Shown: piece by piece, positions 1 through 8,575 of the stretch
Layout of the letters: each line of letters starts with the position of its first letter
Numbering within the stretch: the first letter of the stretch is position 1
Source: Thermoanaerobacterales bacterium UBA4880
GTDB lineage: Bacteria > Bacillota > Thermoanaerobacteria > Thermoanaerobacterales > UBA4877
Reading direction: 5' to 3'
DNA: 27,442 bases
Assembly (NCBI GenBank): GCA_002399285.1
Contig: DHDI01000021.1
Coordinates: forward strand, 1-27,442
The notes under the pieces: generated by a model
What the model was told of the DNA's origin: nothing
Databases searched by the model: none
The model's input: the letters and a program-made list of their open reading frames with translations, nothing else
Position numbers and translations under genes: made by a program

Positions 1-6
1 ATAAAA

Positions 7-84
7 TGGCGACCCGAAAGGGGATCGAACCCTTGACCTCTAGCGTGACAGGCTAGCGTTCTTAACCAGCTGAACTACCGGGCC
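7..84 (-). tRNA. tRNA-Asp (anticodon GTC)
   Basis: The minus strand folds into a complete cloverleaf. The acceptor stem is GGCCCGG paired with TCGGGTC (two G-U pairs), followed by discriminator G and an encoded CCA. The anticodon stem is CTAGC/GCTAG around the loop CTGTCAC, giving anticodon GTC, which reads Asp codons. The T arm contains GGTTCGATCCC. The encoded CCA end is usual in Firmicutes. The gene may be the last of a tRNA cluster extending beyond the left edge of the window. Confidence 0.96.
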
Positions 85-220
85 ATTTAACATAAAATAG
101 TATAAACGAGATTCAGGATTAAGTCAAAAATACAAAATACCGTTTATAGCAGATTATTCATATATTATATGGATTATCTCAATAATCCTCTTATTTTCGT
201 TCTTACCTGAAACTATCCTT

Positions 221-1093
221 TTACTCAAGCATTTCATACATTTTATCGGACTCGACCCTATATCTCTTTCCGCAAAACTCACAAATGATCTCCAACGGCT
301 CGTTATCCTGCACAAGTTTTTCAATCTCAGTCTTTCCAAGACTACATATGGCCTTTTCCACACGTTCCATATTACAGTCGCATTCGTACGTGGTCTCGAT
401 TCTGTCCAGTATTGCAAGCTCCATGTCGCCAAGCAATAAATTTAATATATACTCCGGGTTTTTGCCAGATCCAAGATGCTTTGTTACGGCAGATAATTTA
501 CCCACCCGCTCCTCTATCATCCCTATCTTTTCCTGCGGAAAACCGGGCATGAGCTGAATGACAAAACCTCCGGCAGCCTTGCATGACCCGTCGACACCCA
601 CCAACACACCCAGACCTACCGATGATGGTATCTGCTCCGATCTGGCATAGTAGTTTGTAAAATCCTCCGCAATTTCACCCGTAATAAGTTGTACCTTACC
701 GATATACGGCTGTTTCAGTCCCATATCGCGTATGACGGTAAGAGTCCCTTCTCTGCCCACGGCACTTCCGACATCCAATTTCCCGTCGGAACGCGGAGGC
801 AGATATATATCGGGGTTGCTTAAATACCCCTTTACTTTAGCCCGCGAATCGGAACATGCTACTATTTTGCCCAGCGGTCCGTTCCCGTTTATCTGTATCG
901 TCACGCTGTCCTTGTCTGATTTAATCATAGCGCCCATCATCCCCGCCATTGTAAGGCACCTTCCTAATGCCGCACAGGCAAGCGGACTTAAGCCGTGTAT
1001 CCTTCGTGCCTCTTCCACCGTATTTTTAGTAGTCGACGCATATGCAAGAAGTGTTCCTCCCATGGCTACTGCCCTTACAATATAGTCATTCAA
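221..1093 (-). CDS. hslO: Hsp33 redox-regulated chaperone HslO
   Basis: Cytoplasmic holdase chaperone activated by oxidative unfolding. The 290-residue product has the usual family length. It starts MNDYIVRAVAMGG, typical of the N-terminal domain, and ends with the redox zinc centre: CDC at residues 238-240 and CEFC at 271-274. Oxidation of the four cysteines releases zinc and switches the chaperone on (family knowledge). The open frame extends five codons upstream to a GTG at 1108. However, that GTG lies inside the ribosome site GGAGGG, while a TTG at 1093 sits 7 nt after it and matches the family N terminus, so TTG is chosen. The gene follows csp, with an intrinsic terminator between them. 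Confidence 0.95.
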   Translation of the reverse strand: MNDYIVRAVAMGGTLLAYASTTKNTVEEARRIHGLSPLACAALGRCLTMAGMMGAMIKSDKDSVTIQINGNGPLGKIVACSDSRAKVKGYLSNPDIYLPPRSDGKLDVGSAVGREGTLTVIRDMGLKQPYIGKVQLITGEIAEDFTNYYARSEQIPSSVGLGVLVGVDGSCKAAGGFVIQLMPGFPQEKIGMIEERVGKLSAVTKHLGSGKNPEYILNLLLGDMELAILDRIETTYECDCNMERVEKAICSLGKTEIEKLVQDNEPLEIICEFCGKRYRVESDKMYEMLE

Positions 1094-1112
1094 GTTATTT
1101 CCCTCCACATAC

Positions 1113-1143
1113 TAAAAACCCTAACACCTTAAGTGTTAGGGTT
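1113..1143 (-). terminator. Intrinsic terminator after csp
   Basis: A perfect 11-bp inverted repeat (AACCCTAACAC at 1117-1127 with GTGTTAGGGTT at 1133-1143) has a 5-nt loop. On the minus strand it is followed by a run of T. It lies 14 nt past the csp stop and just before the hslO ribosome site. It should therefore end most csp transcripts, leaving hslO dependent on read-through or on a promoter not recognised here. Confidence 0.85.
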
Positions 1144-1157
1144 GGATTTTCGGAAGT

Positions 1158-1361
1158 TTAGGCGTTTACAACAGTAACATTAGTAGCCTGCGGCCCCTTT
1201 GCACCTTCAACTATCTCAAACTCCACTGTTTGTCCCTCTTCCAGCGTCTTAAAACCATCCATTGTTATCGCTGAGAAGTGTACAAAGACATCCGGTCCTC
1301 CTTCTCTTTCTATGAAGCCATAACCCTTCTCAGAATTAAACCACTTTACCTTGCCCTTCAT
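1158..1361 (-). CDS. Cold-shock protein, CspA/CspB family
   Basis: A 67-residue single-OB-fold RNA/DNA chaperone, the standard family length. It contains the RNP1-type motif KGYGFIER (residues 12-19) and the RNP2-type motif VFVHFSAI (residues 25-32), which bind single-stranded nucleic acid. The ribosome site GGAGGT sits before the ATG at 1361. It has its own sigma-A-like promoter and terminator, so it is probably a monocistronic, highly expressed gene. The exact Csp paralogue name cannot be assigned from sequence alone. Confidence 0.97.
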   Translation of the reverse strand: MKGKVKWFNSEKGYGFIEREGGPDVFVHFSAITMDGFKTLEEGQTVEFEIVEGAKGPQATNVTVVNA

Positions 1362-1408
1362 TTTTTTACCTCCAACTTATAAATTAATCGATTTCTATCG
1401 ACATACTT

Positions 1409-1437
1409 ATAATAGCACAACAAGTAAACATGGTCAA
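1409..1437 (-). promoter_or_regulatory. Sigma-A-type promoter of csp
   Basis: The minus strand reads TTGACC (1437-1432), a 17-nt spacer, then TATTAT (1414-1409). Spacing is ideal and five of six bases match at each box. It lies about 48 nt upstream of the csp start, leaving a short 5' untranslated leader. Confidence 0.8.
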
Positions 1438-1467
1438 GTAAACATACATATACAATCCATATATATT

Positions 1468-3453
1468 TTAAACTTTAAACTTGGAAACGTCTTCAAACAA
1501 TCTTCCGGTCATTGTCTGCAGTTCCTCTAATGATCTTCTTATTTCCTCCAATGCGGCATTCTGCTCTTCCGTGGATGCAGATACCTCTTCGGTAGATGCG
1601 GCAGTCTCTTCGGCAACGGCTGAAATATTATCCGTACCCTCGACCGCTTTTTCCCTCAGTTTATCCATATCATCCATCAAGCTCATAACATTTTGGGTGG
1701 AGTCCATTGCCGTACCCAGTGAATCAGTGATCATTGAAAAAGCATCGGAGGTACTCTTTACGCTTTCGGTAAGCTCTGCATTTATCTTACTCGACTTCTC
1801 GGCACTCAAAACACTGTCGCTGACGTTCTTTTCTATACCTCCTATAAGCTCTTGGACCTGTAAAACAGCCTGCGAAGATTGCTCGGCCAACTTGCGTATC
1901 TCATCGGCCACAACCGCAAACCCTCTTCCTGCCTCTCCCGCCCTTGCCGCCTCTATAGCGGCGTTCAGTGCCAGCAGATTTGTCTGATCGGCGATGGCGT
2001 TTATCGTCTCCACAATGTCTCCTATCTGCTTAGACCTGTCGTTGAGTTCGTTTATAGCATCTATCACGTTTCTGTTTGCCTCCACGTTTTCCTCGTTTTT
2101 CTCGACAAGCGTATTGACAATATTTTTGCCTTCCTGACTCAATAAAAGGGAATCATTAGACATTACGGACACGTTCTCGGCCGCTTCCTTGACATTGCCT
2201 ATGCTATTGGACAGATCCTCCACCACTCCGCTTATTTCCTGTACTTCAGCGGCCTGGGCAGACGCCCCCGATGCCACATCCTGTACCGCCCTGGCTATCT
2301 CTTCGGTAGCCGCCGATGTCTGAGACACAGAAGACGTAAGCGCGTCGGTTTCCTGCTTTACCTTTTCTGCCACACCATGGGCATCATTGATCAATCCTCT
2401 GATACCGTCCATGGCATCATTGAAATATGACGCAAGCTGACCTATTTCGTCCTTTGTCTTGAGATCAGTCAACTGTGAAAAGTCTCCCGATTTCACATAT
2501 GAAAGCGATTCCTTTAGCTTATTTATCGGGCTTACTATACCCTTTGCTATGAAGAAAGCAATAAGCACGCCTATCAAAATAGCTGCTGCTCCCGATGCCG
2601 CAGTACCTTTAAATATGCTGTCGGAGAAAGCAGCTATTTCGCTGTTGGGCAGTGTGGCCACTATTTTCCATCCCAGTCGGTCAATAGTACCATATGTCGC
2701 ATATTTATCCATACCTTCAAAGTTGTAATCGAGTGAACCGGTTTTATCACCATTGATAATTTTTTTGCCCCAGTCATACTGTTTCATGTCCATACCCAGT
2801 TTGCTCGTATCAGAGTGAGCCAACGTTATGCCCTTGCTGTCCATTAAAAACACATAGCCCGTATCTCCGACCTTTATATTGCTCAATTCCTTTGAAAGAT
2901 ATGTAAGATCTACATCAATACCGGCCACACCGATAACGTTGCCCGCATCATCCGTTACCTGTTTAGCTACGGTAACTTCATTCTTATTGCTGGCGGCATC
3001 CTTATAAACGTCGGTCCAAATTGTCTTGCCTGCGGCAGAATCAGCCTTCTTGTACCAATCCTTACCCCTGGGATCATAACCTGCCGGCAGTTCCTGCTGC
3101 GGATAAAGATAAAACCTGCCGTCAGTGGTGGCAATATATAGGTTTACGGCGTTCGGCATAGTCTTTATAAATTTACCGAGATAATTCTGTATCTTACCCT
3201 CTGCTTCACCGGAACCTATTACGCTTGAAATAGCCTCGGAAGATGCAAACTGGTTTAATTGATTTTCGTAGTTGGTAAGCAGTGTATCTATATAATGACC
3301 GGATACATTCAAAACCGCATCTTCTTCGTTCTTTACCTGTTCTGCCATACTCCTGCTGCTCAAATAATAATTGTAATAGCTTGAGGCGCCTATACTGACA
3401 ACAACAAGCAAAGTGATAAAAACGACCAATCTGTTACGAATGTTTTGAATCAT
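1468..3453 (-). CDS. Methyl-accepting chemotaxis protein with dCache_1 sensor
   Basis: A 661-residue transmembrane chemoreceptor that passes ligand signals to CheA/CheW. The order is TM1 (about 9-30), an extracellular double-Cache sensor (about 34-275), TM2 (about 285-308), HAMP (about 306-358) and a long cytoplasmic coiled coil. The highly conserved hairpin tip is at about 489-525, containing [18 protein letters not shown]. Potential methylation segments rich in E/Q/A flank the tip. The sensor has the DPR..DWY and DVDL signatures of dCache_1 domains, but the usual R-x-W-Y arginine of amino-acid-binding members is a lysine (KDWY), so the ligand is uncertain. It is preceded by a good sigma-A-like promoter and no chemotaxis genes are adjacent, so it is an orphan receptor. 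Confidence 0.95.
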   Translation of the reverse strand: MIQNIRNRLVVFITLLVVVSIGASSYYNYYLSSRSMAEQVKNEEDAVLNVSGHYIDTLLTNYENQLNQFASSEAISSVIGSGEAEGKIQNYLGKFIKTMPNAVNLYIATTDGRFYLYPQQELPAGYDPRGKDWYKKADSAAGKTIWTDVYKDAASNKNEVTVAKQVTDDAGNVIGVAGIDVDLTYLSKELSNIKVGDTGYVFLMDSKGITLAHSDTSKLGMDMKQYDWGKKIINGDKTGSLDYNFEGMDKYATYGTIDRLGWKIVATLPNSEIAAFSDSIFKGTAASGAAAILIGVLIAFFIAKGIVSPINKLKESLSYVKSGDFSQLTDLKTKDEIGQLASYFNDAMDGIRGLINDAHGVAEKVKQETDALTSSVSQTSAATEEIARAVQDVASGASAQAAEVQEISGVVEDLSNSIGNVKEAAENVSVMSNDSLLLSQEGKNIVNTLVEKNEENVEANRNVIDAINELNDRSKQIGDIVETINAIADQTNLLALNAAIEAARAGEAGRGFAVVADEIRKLAEQSSQAVLQVQELIGGIEKNVSDSVLSAEKSSKINAELTESVKSTSDAFSMITDSLGTAMDSTQNVMSLMDDMDKLREKAVEGTDNISAVAEETAASTEEVSASTEEQNAALEEIRRSLEELQTMTGRLFEDVSKFKV

Positions 3454-3488
3454 ATGATCTCCTCTCCTATTCCTCCCAACCCAACATA

Positions 3489-3517
3489 ATTATACTATCC
3501 TCGTCAAAATATGACAA
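3489..3517 (-). promoter_or_regulatory. Sigma-A-type promoter of the chemoreceptor gene
   Basis: The minus strand carries TTGTCA (3517-3512), a 17-nt spacer and a perfect TATAAT (3494-3489), about 36 nt upstream of the start codon. This looks like a housekeeping rather than a sigma-D promoter, which is unusual for a motility-related receptor. Confidence 0.75.
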
Positions 3518-3619
3518 ATAATAAATATTCATCAAAAGTTTTCATTGAATATTTTAAAAAATGCATGCCTTTTTGCAATTTACTTACTAACACCTGACAA
3601 TACAGCCAATCAAATATAT

Positions 3620-3648
3620 TTGACACAGATTAACATAAACGATAATAT
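3620..3648 (+). promoter_or_regulatory. Sigma-A-type promoter of the lysine operon
   Basis: A perfect TTGACA (3620-3625), a 17-nt spacer and TAATAT (3643-3648) lie immediately before the lysine riboswitch. Transcription would start a few bases later, so the aptamer is at the very 5' end of the mRNA. Confidence 0.85.
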
Positions 3649-3663
3649 ATTAGTAAATAGAAG

Positions 3664-3842
3664 ATACGATAGAGGCTGCACCGTCTAAGAGTAAATATCC
3701 CAAGGAAGAGGAAAACTATGAAGGATATTGAAAGGAGCCGGTGCCGAAGGACCGGAAATCCTCAACCCGGCTCCTGGAACCGGGATCAACAGTCCCGGCA
3801 CTGTCATCATATTCTATTATGATGGAGAGCTATCCGGTGGTT
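3664..3842 (+). promoter_or_regulatory. Lysine riboswitch (L-box)
   Basis: This stretch carries the conserved blocks of the lysine aptamer in order: GATAGAGGC (3668-3676), AAGAGTA (3687-3693), GAAAGGAGC followed by GTGCCGAAGG (3730-3750), CACTGTCATC (about 3799-3808) and GGAGAGCTATC (3824-3834). The GATAG (3668-3672) and CTATC (3830-3834) blocks form the closing helix P1. The segment GGTGGTT (3836-3842), just past P1, can pair with AACTACC (3880-3886), the 5' arm of the downstream terminator. It therefore acts as the antiterminator. Lysine binding should favour termination and reduce expression of asd-dapABH. A small GGCG/CGCC hairpin sits inside the antiterminator loop. Confidence 0.93.
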
Positions 3843-3879
3843 ATTCAGGCGCTTTCGCCGCCGTATATAATTTTCAGCA

Positions 3880-3915
3880 AACTACCTGCCGGCTCAAGGG
3901 TAGTTATTTTTATTT
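3880..3915 (+). terminator. Riboswitch-controlled terminator
   Basis: The stem is AACTACC (3880-3886) with GGTAGTT (3899-3905), followed by ATTTTTATTT. It lies between the lysine aptamer and asd. Its 5' arm is shared with the antiterminator, so this is the expression platform. Confidence 0.88.
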
Positions 3916-3929
3916 AAGGAGGAATGTCA

Positions 3930-4916
3930 TTGTACAATGTAGCTGTGGTAGGGGCAACCGGTATGGTCGGCAGGACCTTTATCAAGGTCCTGGAAGAGAG
4001 GAACTTCCCCATTAAAAATCTTTTACTTTTTGCATCCAAAAAATCCGAGGGTACAAATCTCGAATTCAAGGGCAAACCTTATAAAGTGAAGGAATTGAGA
4101 GAGGATTCCTTTGACAGTGGGATAGATATAGCATTGTTTTCGGCCGGTGCCGCCGTCAGCAAGAAATTTGCACCGATAGCGGCTGCCAAGAGATGCACGG
4201 TCATAGATAACAGCAGCTATTGGAGAATGGATGAATCGGTCCCGCTGATAGTCCCGGAGGTAAATCCTCAGGACACCGACTGGCATCACGGTATAATCGC
4301 CAATCCCAACTGCTCTACCATCCAGATGGTAGTTCCGTTAAAACCGCTTCACGACCATTACGGAATAAAGAGGATAGTAGTATCTACATATCAGGCGGTG
4401 TCCGGCGCAGGAAAAAATGGGGTCGATGATCTTAAGAGAACGGCGTGCGGCGAGCAGCCCAAGCAATTCCCTTATCCCATATACAATAATTGCCTGCCTC
4501 ACATCGATGATTTTTTAGACAACGGTTATACTAAGGAAGAAATGAAAATGGTAAATGAAACCAGAAAGATATTCCATGATGAAGATATCAAGGTGACTGC
4601 AACTACAGTCAGGGTACCGGTTGAAAACTGTCACAGCGAATCCATAAACGTGGAATTTGAAAAAGAGTTTGATTTGAAAGATGTGCGCATACTGTTGTCT
4701 GAAGCATCGGGCGTTGTGCTGAGAGACGACCCGGGGAACAATATATATCCGCTGGCAACGGCCGCATCCGGTCATGACGAGGTATATGTGGGAAGGCTTA
4801 GAAGAGATGATACCGTAAACAGCGGGATCAACATGTTTGTCGTTGCGGACAACGTACGAAAAGGAGCCGCAACCAATGCAGTCGAGATAGCAGAATTATT
4901 AATAAGGAGGATATGA
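3930..4916 (+). CDS. asd: Aspartate-semialdehyde dehydrogenase
   Basis: Reduces aspartyl phosphate to aspartate semialdehyde with NADPH, the branch point for lysine, threonine and methionine. The 328-residue product has the nucleotide-binding loop GATGMVG (8-14), the catalytic cysteine in NPNCSTIQ (C128) and the C-terminal dimerisation domain. An ATG lies at 3924 but only 1 nt after the ribosome site AAGGAGG. The TTG at 3930 is 7 nt away and gives the usual N terminus [11 protein letters not shown], so TTG is preferred. It is the first gene of the riboswitch-controlled operon. The aspartokinase gene is not in the window. Confidence 0.96.
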   Translation: MYNVAVVGATGMVGRTFIKVLEERNFPIKNLLLFASKKSEGTNLEFKGKPYKVKELREDSFDSGIDIALFSAGAAVSKKFAPIAAAKRCTVIDNSSYWRMDESVPLIVPEVNPQDTDWHHGIIANPNCSTIQMVVPLKPLHDHYGIKRIVVSTYQAVSGAGKNGVDDLKRTACGEQPKQFPYPIYNNCLPHIDDFLDNGYTKEEMKMVNETRKIFHDEDIKVTATTVRVPVENCHSESINVEFEKEFDLKDVRILLSEASGVVLRDDPGNNIYPLATAASGHDEVYVGRLRRDDTVNSGINMFVVADNVRKGAATNAVEIAELLIRRI

Positions 4917-4918
4917 CA

Positions 4919-5806
4919 ATGGCTATTTTTAAGGGTTCTGGCGTCGCACTGGTGACGCCTTTTACTGCCGGCGGCGTCAATTATGAGGTTTTGGATAAAC
5001 TTCTGGACTTTCATCTGGAAAACTCCACCGACGCCATAATAGCATGCGGTACTACCGGCGAGGCATCGACCATGACCGATGAGGAAAAGAGTAAGGTCAT
5101 TGAGTTTACGGTAAAAAAGATAAAAAATAAAATACCGGTCATAGCCGGCACCGGCTCGAACGATACCAAGCACAGCATAGAAATGAGCAAAGAGGCTGAG
5201 AGACTCGGAGCAAACGCCCTGTTGGTGATAACTCCATACTATAACAAGACGACGCAGAAGGGTCTTATCGAGCATTTTACAAAGATAGCCGACTCGGTAA
5301 ACATCCCGATAATTATATACAATGTGCCGGGCAGGACGGGACTCAATGTGCTGCCTCAGACCTTAGCGGAGCTCAAAAAGCATCCCAATATAGCGGGTGT
5401 TAAAGAGGCAAGCGGCGATATAAGCCAGATCGCAGAAGTAGCGCGACTGTGTGGAAATGATTTTGCCATATATTCGGGAAACGACGACCAGGTGGTGCCG
5501 ATCATGTCGCTGGGCGGACTGGGAGTTATCTCCGTCACCGCCAACATAATGCCCAAAGAGGTACATGGAATAGCCGCCGCTTTCCTTGAAGGCGATGTAA
5601 AGAGAAGTTGTGAACTTCAGCTGAAACTCAATCCGTTAAACAAAGCAATGTTTATAGAGGTAAACCCGATACCCGTAAAGACGGCAATGAACCTGATAGG
5701 AATGGACGCGGGGCCGCTCAGGCTGCCTTTGACCGATATGGAACCTACAAATTTAAATATTTTAAAATCAAGATTATCCGAATATGGTTTTAAAATAAAA
5801 GGTTAA
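4919..5806 (+). CDS. dapA: 4-hydroxy-tetrahydrodipicolinate synthase
   Basis: Condenses pyruvate with aspartate semialdehyde, the first committed step of the lysine/diaminopimelate pathway. The 295-residue TIM-barrel protein shows GTTGEA (threonine pair of the proton relay), YNVPGRTG (catalytic tyrosine and substrate arginine) and GVKEASGD (Schiff-base lysine). A first ATG at 4913 overlaps the asd stop but is only 2 nt from AAGGAGG. The ATG at 4919 has 8-nt spacing and gives the typical [15 protein letters not shown] start. It is tightly coupled to asd. Confidence 0.97.
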   Translation: MAIFKGSGVALVTPFTAGGVNYEVLDKLLDFHLENSTDAIIACGTTGEASTMTDEEKSKVIEFTVKKIKNKIPVIAGTGSNDTKHSIEMSKEAERLGANALLVITPYYNKTTQKGLIEHFTKIADSVNIPIIIYNVPGRTGLNVLPQTLAELKKHPNIAGVKEASGDISQIAEVARLCGNDFAIYSGNDDQVVPIMSLGGLGVISVTANIMPKEVHGIAAAFLEGDVKRSCELQLKLNPLNKAMFIEVNPIPVKTAMNLIGMDAGPLRLPLTDMEPTNLNILKSRLSEYGFKIKG

Positions 5807-5822
5807 TTTTCGAGGTGCAGAT

Positions 5823-6578
5823 ATGCTGAAGATAATAATACAGGGAATAAACGGTAAAATGGGTAAGGCCCTCCTCGAAATGCTTGAGGGCAGTCAAAAA
5901 CATGAGGTAGTGGCTGGAATAAGCAGGAATACGGAAACGCCGAACGGCATACCTGTCTATAGCTCATTGAATGACACGGCAGAGGCTGCAGACGTATGCA
6001 TAGACTTCTCCAATCATGCCGCCGTACATAGTCTGCTGCATGGAGCTATAGACAAAAGGATGCCCCTCGTAATATGTACCACCGGTTTTTCAGATGAGGA
6101 GATTACCGAAATAAAAAAGGCCTCGGCTATAATACCGGTATTTCAGTCGTACAATACTTCCATCGGCGTTGCCGTCATGGACTCCCTTGTAGCGGCAGCC
6201 TCTAAACTGCTTAAAGATTATGATGTTGAAATAATTGAGGCGCATCATAATCAAAAGCAGGATTCACCCAGCGGTACGGCCGTAATGTTGGCAAATACGA
6301 TAATGGAAAATACCCCTGAAAGGGATATCATAAAATATGGCAGACATGGTCATGAAAAGAGAGCCAAGGATGAAATAGGCATTCATTCCATAAGGGGAGG
6401 AAGTATCGCCGGTGAACATTCGGTGATATTCGCAGGAGACGGAGAGATCGTTGAGATAAAACATACGGCACTGTCGCGGGATATTTTTGCGCGGGGCGCA
6501 ATAGCAGCCGCAGAATTTATTGTCGGCAGGCCGCCGGGCCTATACGGAGTAAAAGACCTTATAAGGGAGGACGCATAA
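5823..6578 (+). CDS. dapB: 4-hydroxy-tetrahydrodipicolinate reductase
   Basis: NAD(P)H-dependent reductase that makes tetrahydrodipicolinate from the DapA product. The 251 residues include the dinucleotide-binding motif GINGKMG near the N terminus, CTTGFS, and the substrate-binding and catalytic block [15 protein letters not shown] with its His-His and Lys. The length fits the family. It lies 16 nt after dapA and 1 nt before dapH. Confidence 0.97.
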   Translation: MLKIIIQGINGKMGKALLEMLEGSQKHEVVAGISRNTETPNGIPVYSSLNDTAEAADVCIDFSNHAAVHSLLHGAIDKRMPLVICTTGFSDEEITEIKKASAIIPVFQSYNTSIGVAVMDSLVAAASKLLKDYDVEIIEAHHNQKQDSPSGTAVMLANTIMENTPERDIIKYGRHGHEKRAKDEIGIHSIRGGSIAGEHSVIFAGDGEIVEIKHTALSRDIFARGAIAAAEFIVGRPPGLYGVKDLIREDA

Positions 6579-6579
6579 T

Positions 6580-7281
6580 ATGATAACGGATGCCTATGAA
6601 CTGGCAAAATATATCGGCCGGGCCAAAAAGAAAACGCCGGCCAAAGCATATATAAGCGGAGATTTAAATGGTCTCGATTTTGGCGGGATAAGAACGTTCG
6701 GCAGCGGAAACTTTTGGCTGATGATCGGAGAACATAGCGATATCAGTGCCTTTATCGAAGGCCACAGGTATAGGATATCCGACGTATATATAGAGACGGA
6801 CAGACGAAATTCCGCCCTGCCCCTCCTCGACACGGCGGGACTTGACGCCCGCATCGAACCGGGCGCAGTTATCAGGGAACAGGTATCCATAGGAAAAAAT
6901 TCAGTGATCATGATGGGAGCAGTGATAAATATAGGAGCGGTGATAGGCGGCGGCACCATGATAGATATGAACGCCGTGATAGGAGCGCGGGCAGAAATAG
7001 GAGCAAGCTGTCATATAGGCGCCGGTGCTGTGATCGCCGGCGTGCTAGAACCTCCCAGTGCCTCACCGGTCATCATAGGTAATAACGTCCTCATAGGGGC
7101 CAATGCCGTCGTACTGGAAGGCATCGGCATTGGCGAGGGCGCCGTGGTGGCCGCAGGCTCCGTCGTCACAAAAGACGTACCTCCCCATACCGTCGTTGCA
7201 GGCAGCCCGGCCGTAATCATAAAGGATGTAGACCGAAAGACAAGGGATAAGACAAAGATAATGAATGATTTAAGAAAATAG
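6580..7281 (+). CDS. dapH: Tetrahydrodipicolinate N-acetyltransferase
   Basis: Acetyl-CoA-dependent enzyme of the acetylase branch of diaminopimelate synthesis. The 233-residue protein has an N-terminal DapH-type domain (about 1-80) followed by many left-handed beta-helix hexapeptide repeats such as IGKNSV, IGAVIG and IGARAE, ending in the loop [20 protein letters not shown]. The N-terminal domain and size favour DapH over the succinylating DapD. It is the last gene of the operon, and its stop overlaps the start of a bidirectional terminator. The later steps of the pathway (aminotransferase, deacetylase, dapF, lysA) are not in this window. Confidence 0.94.
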   Translation: MITDAYELAKYIGRAKKKTPAKAYISGDLNGLDFGGIRTFGSGNFWLMIGEHSDISAFIEGHRYRISDVYIETDRRNSALPLLDTAGLDARIEPGAVIREQVSIGKNSVIMMGAVINIGAVIGGGTMIDMNAVIGARAEIGASCHIGAGAVIAGVLEPPSASPVIIGNNVLIGANAVVLEGIGIGEGAVVAAGSVVTKDVPPHTVVAGSPAVIIKDVDRKTRDKTKIMNDLRK

Positions 7282-7303
7282 GCCGAAAACCGGCCTATTT
7301 TTA
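7277..7303. terminator. Bidirectional terminator between dapH and cobO
   Basis: The hairpin pairs AATAGGCCG (7277-7285) with CGGCCTATT (7291-7299). A T run follows on the plus strand, and a shorter TTTT on the minus strand. It overlaps the 3' ends of both convergent genes. Confidence 0.85.
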
Positions 7304-7831
7304 AAATTCTATTCCCTTTCTTGCAGGCAACCCCTTTTCAAAGGGATGCTTGATCATCTTCATCTCCGTGACCAGGTCCGCCGCATCCAGGATCTGCTGC
7401 GGCGCATACCTCCCCGTAAGTATCAGCTCCACATTCTCCGGCTTGTTTTTGAGGAAATCGCATACCTCTTCAACGCTCAAAAGCTTATTATATAGGGCAA
7501 GCATTATTTCGTCCAGAATGATTATATCGACATCGCCGTTTCTACATAGCTCCTTGGCAAAATCAAAGGCCCTGTGCTCGCACCTTTTCATCAGCTCTTT
7601 TTCCTCATCATTTGCCTCCCAGAAGAACTTTTTGCTCTCCTCAAAACGGTATACCTTGAAATTCCCGGCAAATTTCTCCAAGGATTTCAATTCCCCCGTC
7701 GGCGTGGCCTTTAAAAATTGTATCATGGCAACTTTGAAGCCGTCGCCTACCGCACGGATTCCCAGTCCGACAGCCGCCGTGGTCTTTCCCTTTCCATCTC
7801 CCGTATATACCTCTATAATACCGTTCTTCAT
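7301..7831 (-). CDS. cobO: Cob(I)alamin adenosyltransferase, CobO/BtuR type
   Basis: Transfers the adenosyl group of ATP to the cobalt of corrinoids to make adenosylcobalamin. The 176 residues start with the unusual P-loop YTGDGKGKTTA (9-19), which is diagnostic of CobA/CobO/BtuR. They also contain DIIILDEI (Walker B-like) and LILTGRYAP. The frame runs up to a GTG at 7840, but that codon is part of the ribosome site. The ATG at 7831 is 8 nt from AAAGGGG and is chosen. No other cobalamin genes are adjacent, so it may serve salvage of corrinoids. Confidence 0.93.
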   Translation of the reverse strand: MKNGIIEVYTGDGKGKTTAAVGLGIRAVGDGFKVAMIQFLKATPTGELKSLEKFAGNFKVYRFEESKKFFWEANDEEKELMKRCEHRAFDFAKELCRNGDVDIIILDEIMLALYNKLLSVEEVCDFLKNKPENVELILTGRYAPQQILDAADLVTEMKMIKHPFEKGLPARKGIEF

Positions 7832-7877
7832 TCGTTTCACCCCTTTATTTTAAATCGCTTACTATTATATAATTATA

Positions 7878-8507
7878 TTAATCCAATTTCTCCATTTTGG
7901 AAATAGATACCTCATAGGCTGTCCTTGTTATTATGTTCTCTTCGTCGAGCTTTTTTTGATACTCCCTGCTTTGGAATCTCCCCCATAGCCTTATATGTGC
8001 CCCCACCGTGAATTTATCACAGAATCTCGCGTTTCTTCCCCATGCTATACACGGTATGTAGTCAGATTTGTTATACATTCTGTTCACTGCAAGGAGTAAG
8101 TCGCATATCTCTCTTCCGAAGGGCGTTGTCCGATAGACAGGTTTTTTGCACAAAAATCCATCCAGAAATATGTCATTGGGGTTTTTGATATCATCCTCCT
8201 CACCGGTATTTCTGATATCCCTGCAAAATACCGAAAGCAGCAGTCTGCTCTTTCCATTATTGTTCATCCTGTTGTATGACCGTATTTGGCCGGTTACAAA
8301 TACATTCTCCCCTATGTTCAGATCAATGTCATTGAGCAGTCTCTCTGAAATGGTTATAGGCAAACGGTCATATGTATCGGATAGTCTCGGAACGTCGATC
8401 AGAAAATTGTAGAACTGCTCCCCATAGATCTCATGGCTGAAACTCATGTCCGAAGAGATTGTGCCTATCAGGTCGGCAACATTTGTATTTATTATATTCC
8501 CTAGCAT
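7878..8507 (-). CDS. SSB-like protein with two OB-fold regions
   Basis: A 209-residue protein. The C-terminal half (about 115-209) reads like a bacterial single-stranded-DNA-binding protein, with TPFGREICDLLLAVNR, CIAWGRNARFCDKF and RLWGRFQSREY. The N-terminal half (about 8-105) resembles a second, more diverged OB fold with a VFVTGQIRSYN strand. Classical SSBs have one OB fold and an acidic tail ending in a DIPF-like motif. Neither that tail nor its partner-binding tip is visible here. The ATG at 8507 follows GGGAG with 7-nt spacing and is preferred over the upstream TTG at 8525. It lies downstream of a Mur-like gene and may share its transcript. Role unknown; single-strand DNA binding is inferred from the fold. 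Confidence 0.8.
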   Translation of the reverse strand: MLGNIINTNVADLIGTISSDMSFSHEIYGEQFYNFLIDVPRLSDTYDRLPITISERLLNDIDLNIGENVFVTGQIRSYNRMNNNGKSRLLLSVFCRDIRNTGEEDDIKNPNDIFLDGFLCKKPVYRTTPFGREICDLLLAVNRMYNKSDYIPCIAWGRNARFCDKFTVGAHIRLWGRFQSREYQKKLDEENIITRTAYEVSISKMEKLD

Positions 8508-8575
8508 TTTCACTCTCCCTTTCAATCGTAAGTTTTCTATTGATAATCATATTAAAGGGAGCAGGCAAATATACC

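Noticed and set aside
154..432. Open frame of 92 codons overlapping the 3' end of hslO on the same strand
   Set aside because: It is an out-of-frame shadow of hslO with no ribosome site or recognisable product.
3728..4015. Open frame of 95 codons across the riboswitch and asd start
   Set aside because: It lies over the structured aptamer and terminator and then runs out of frame through asd.
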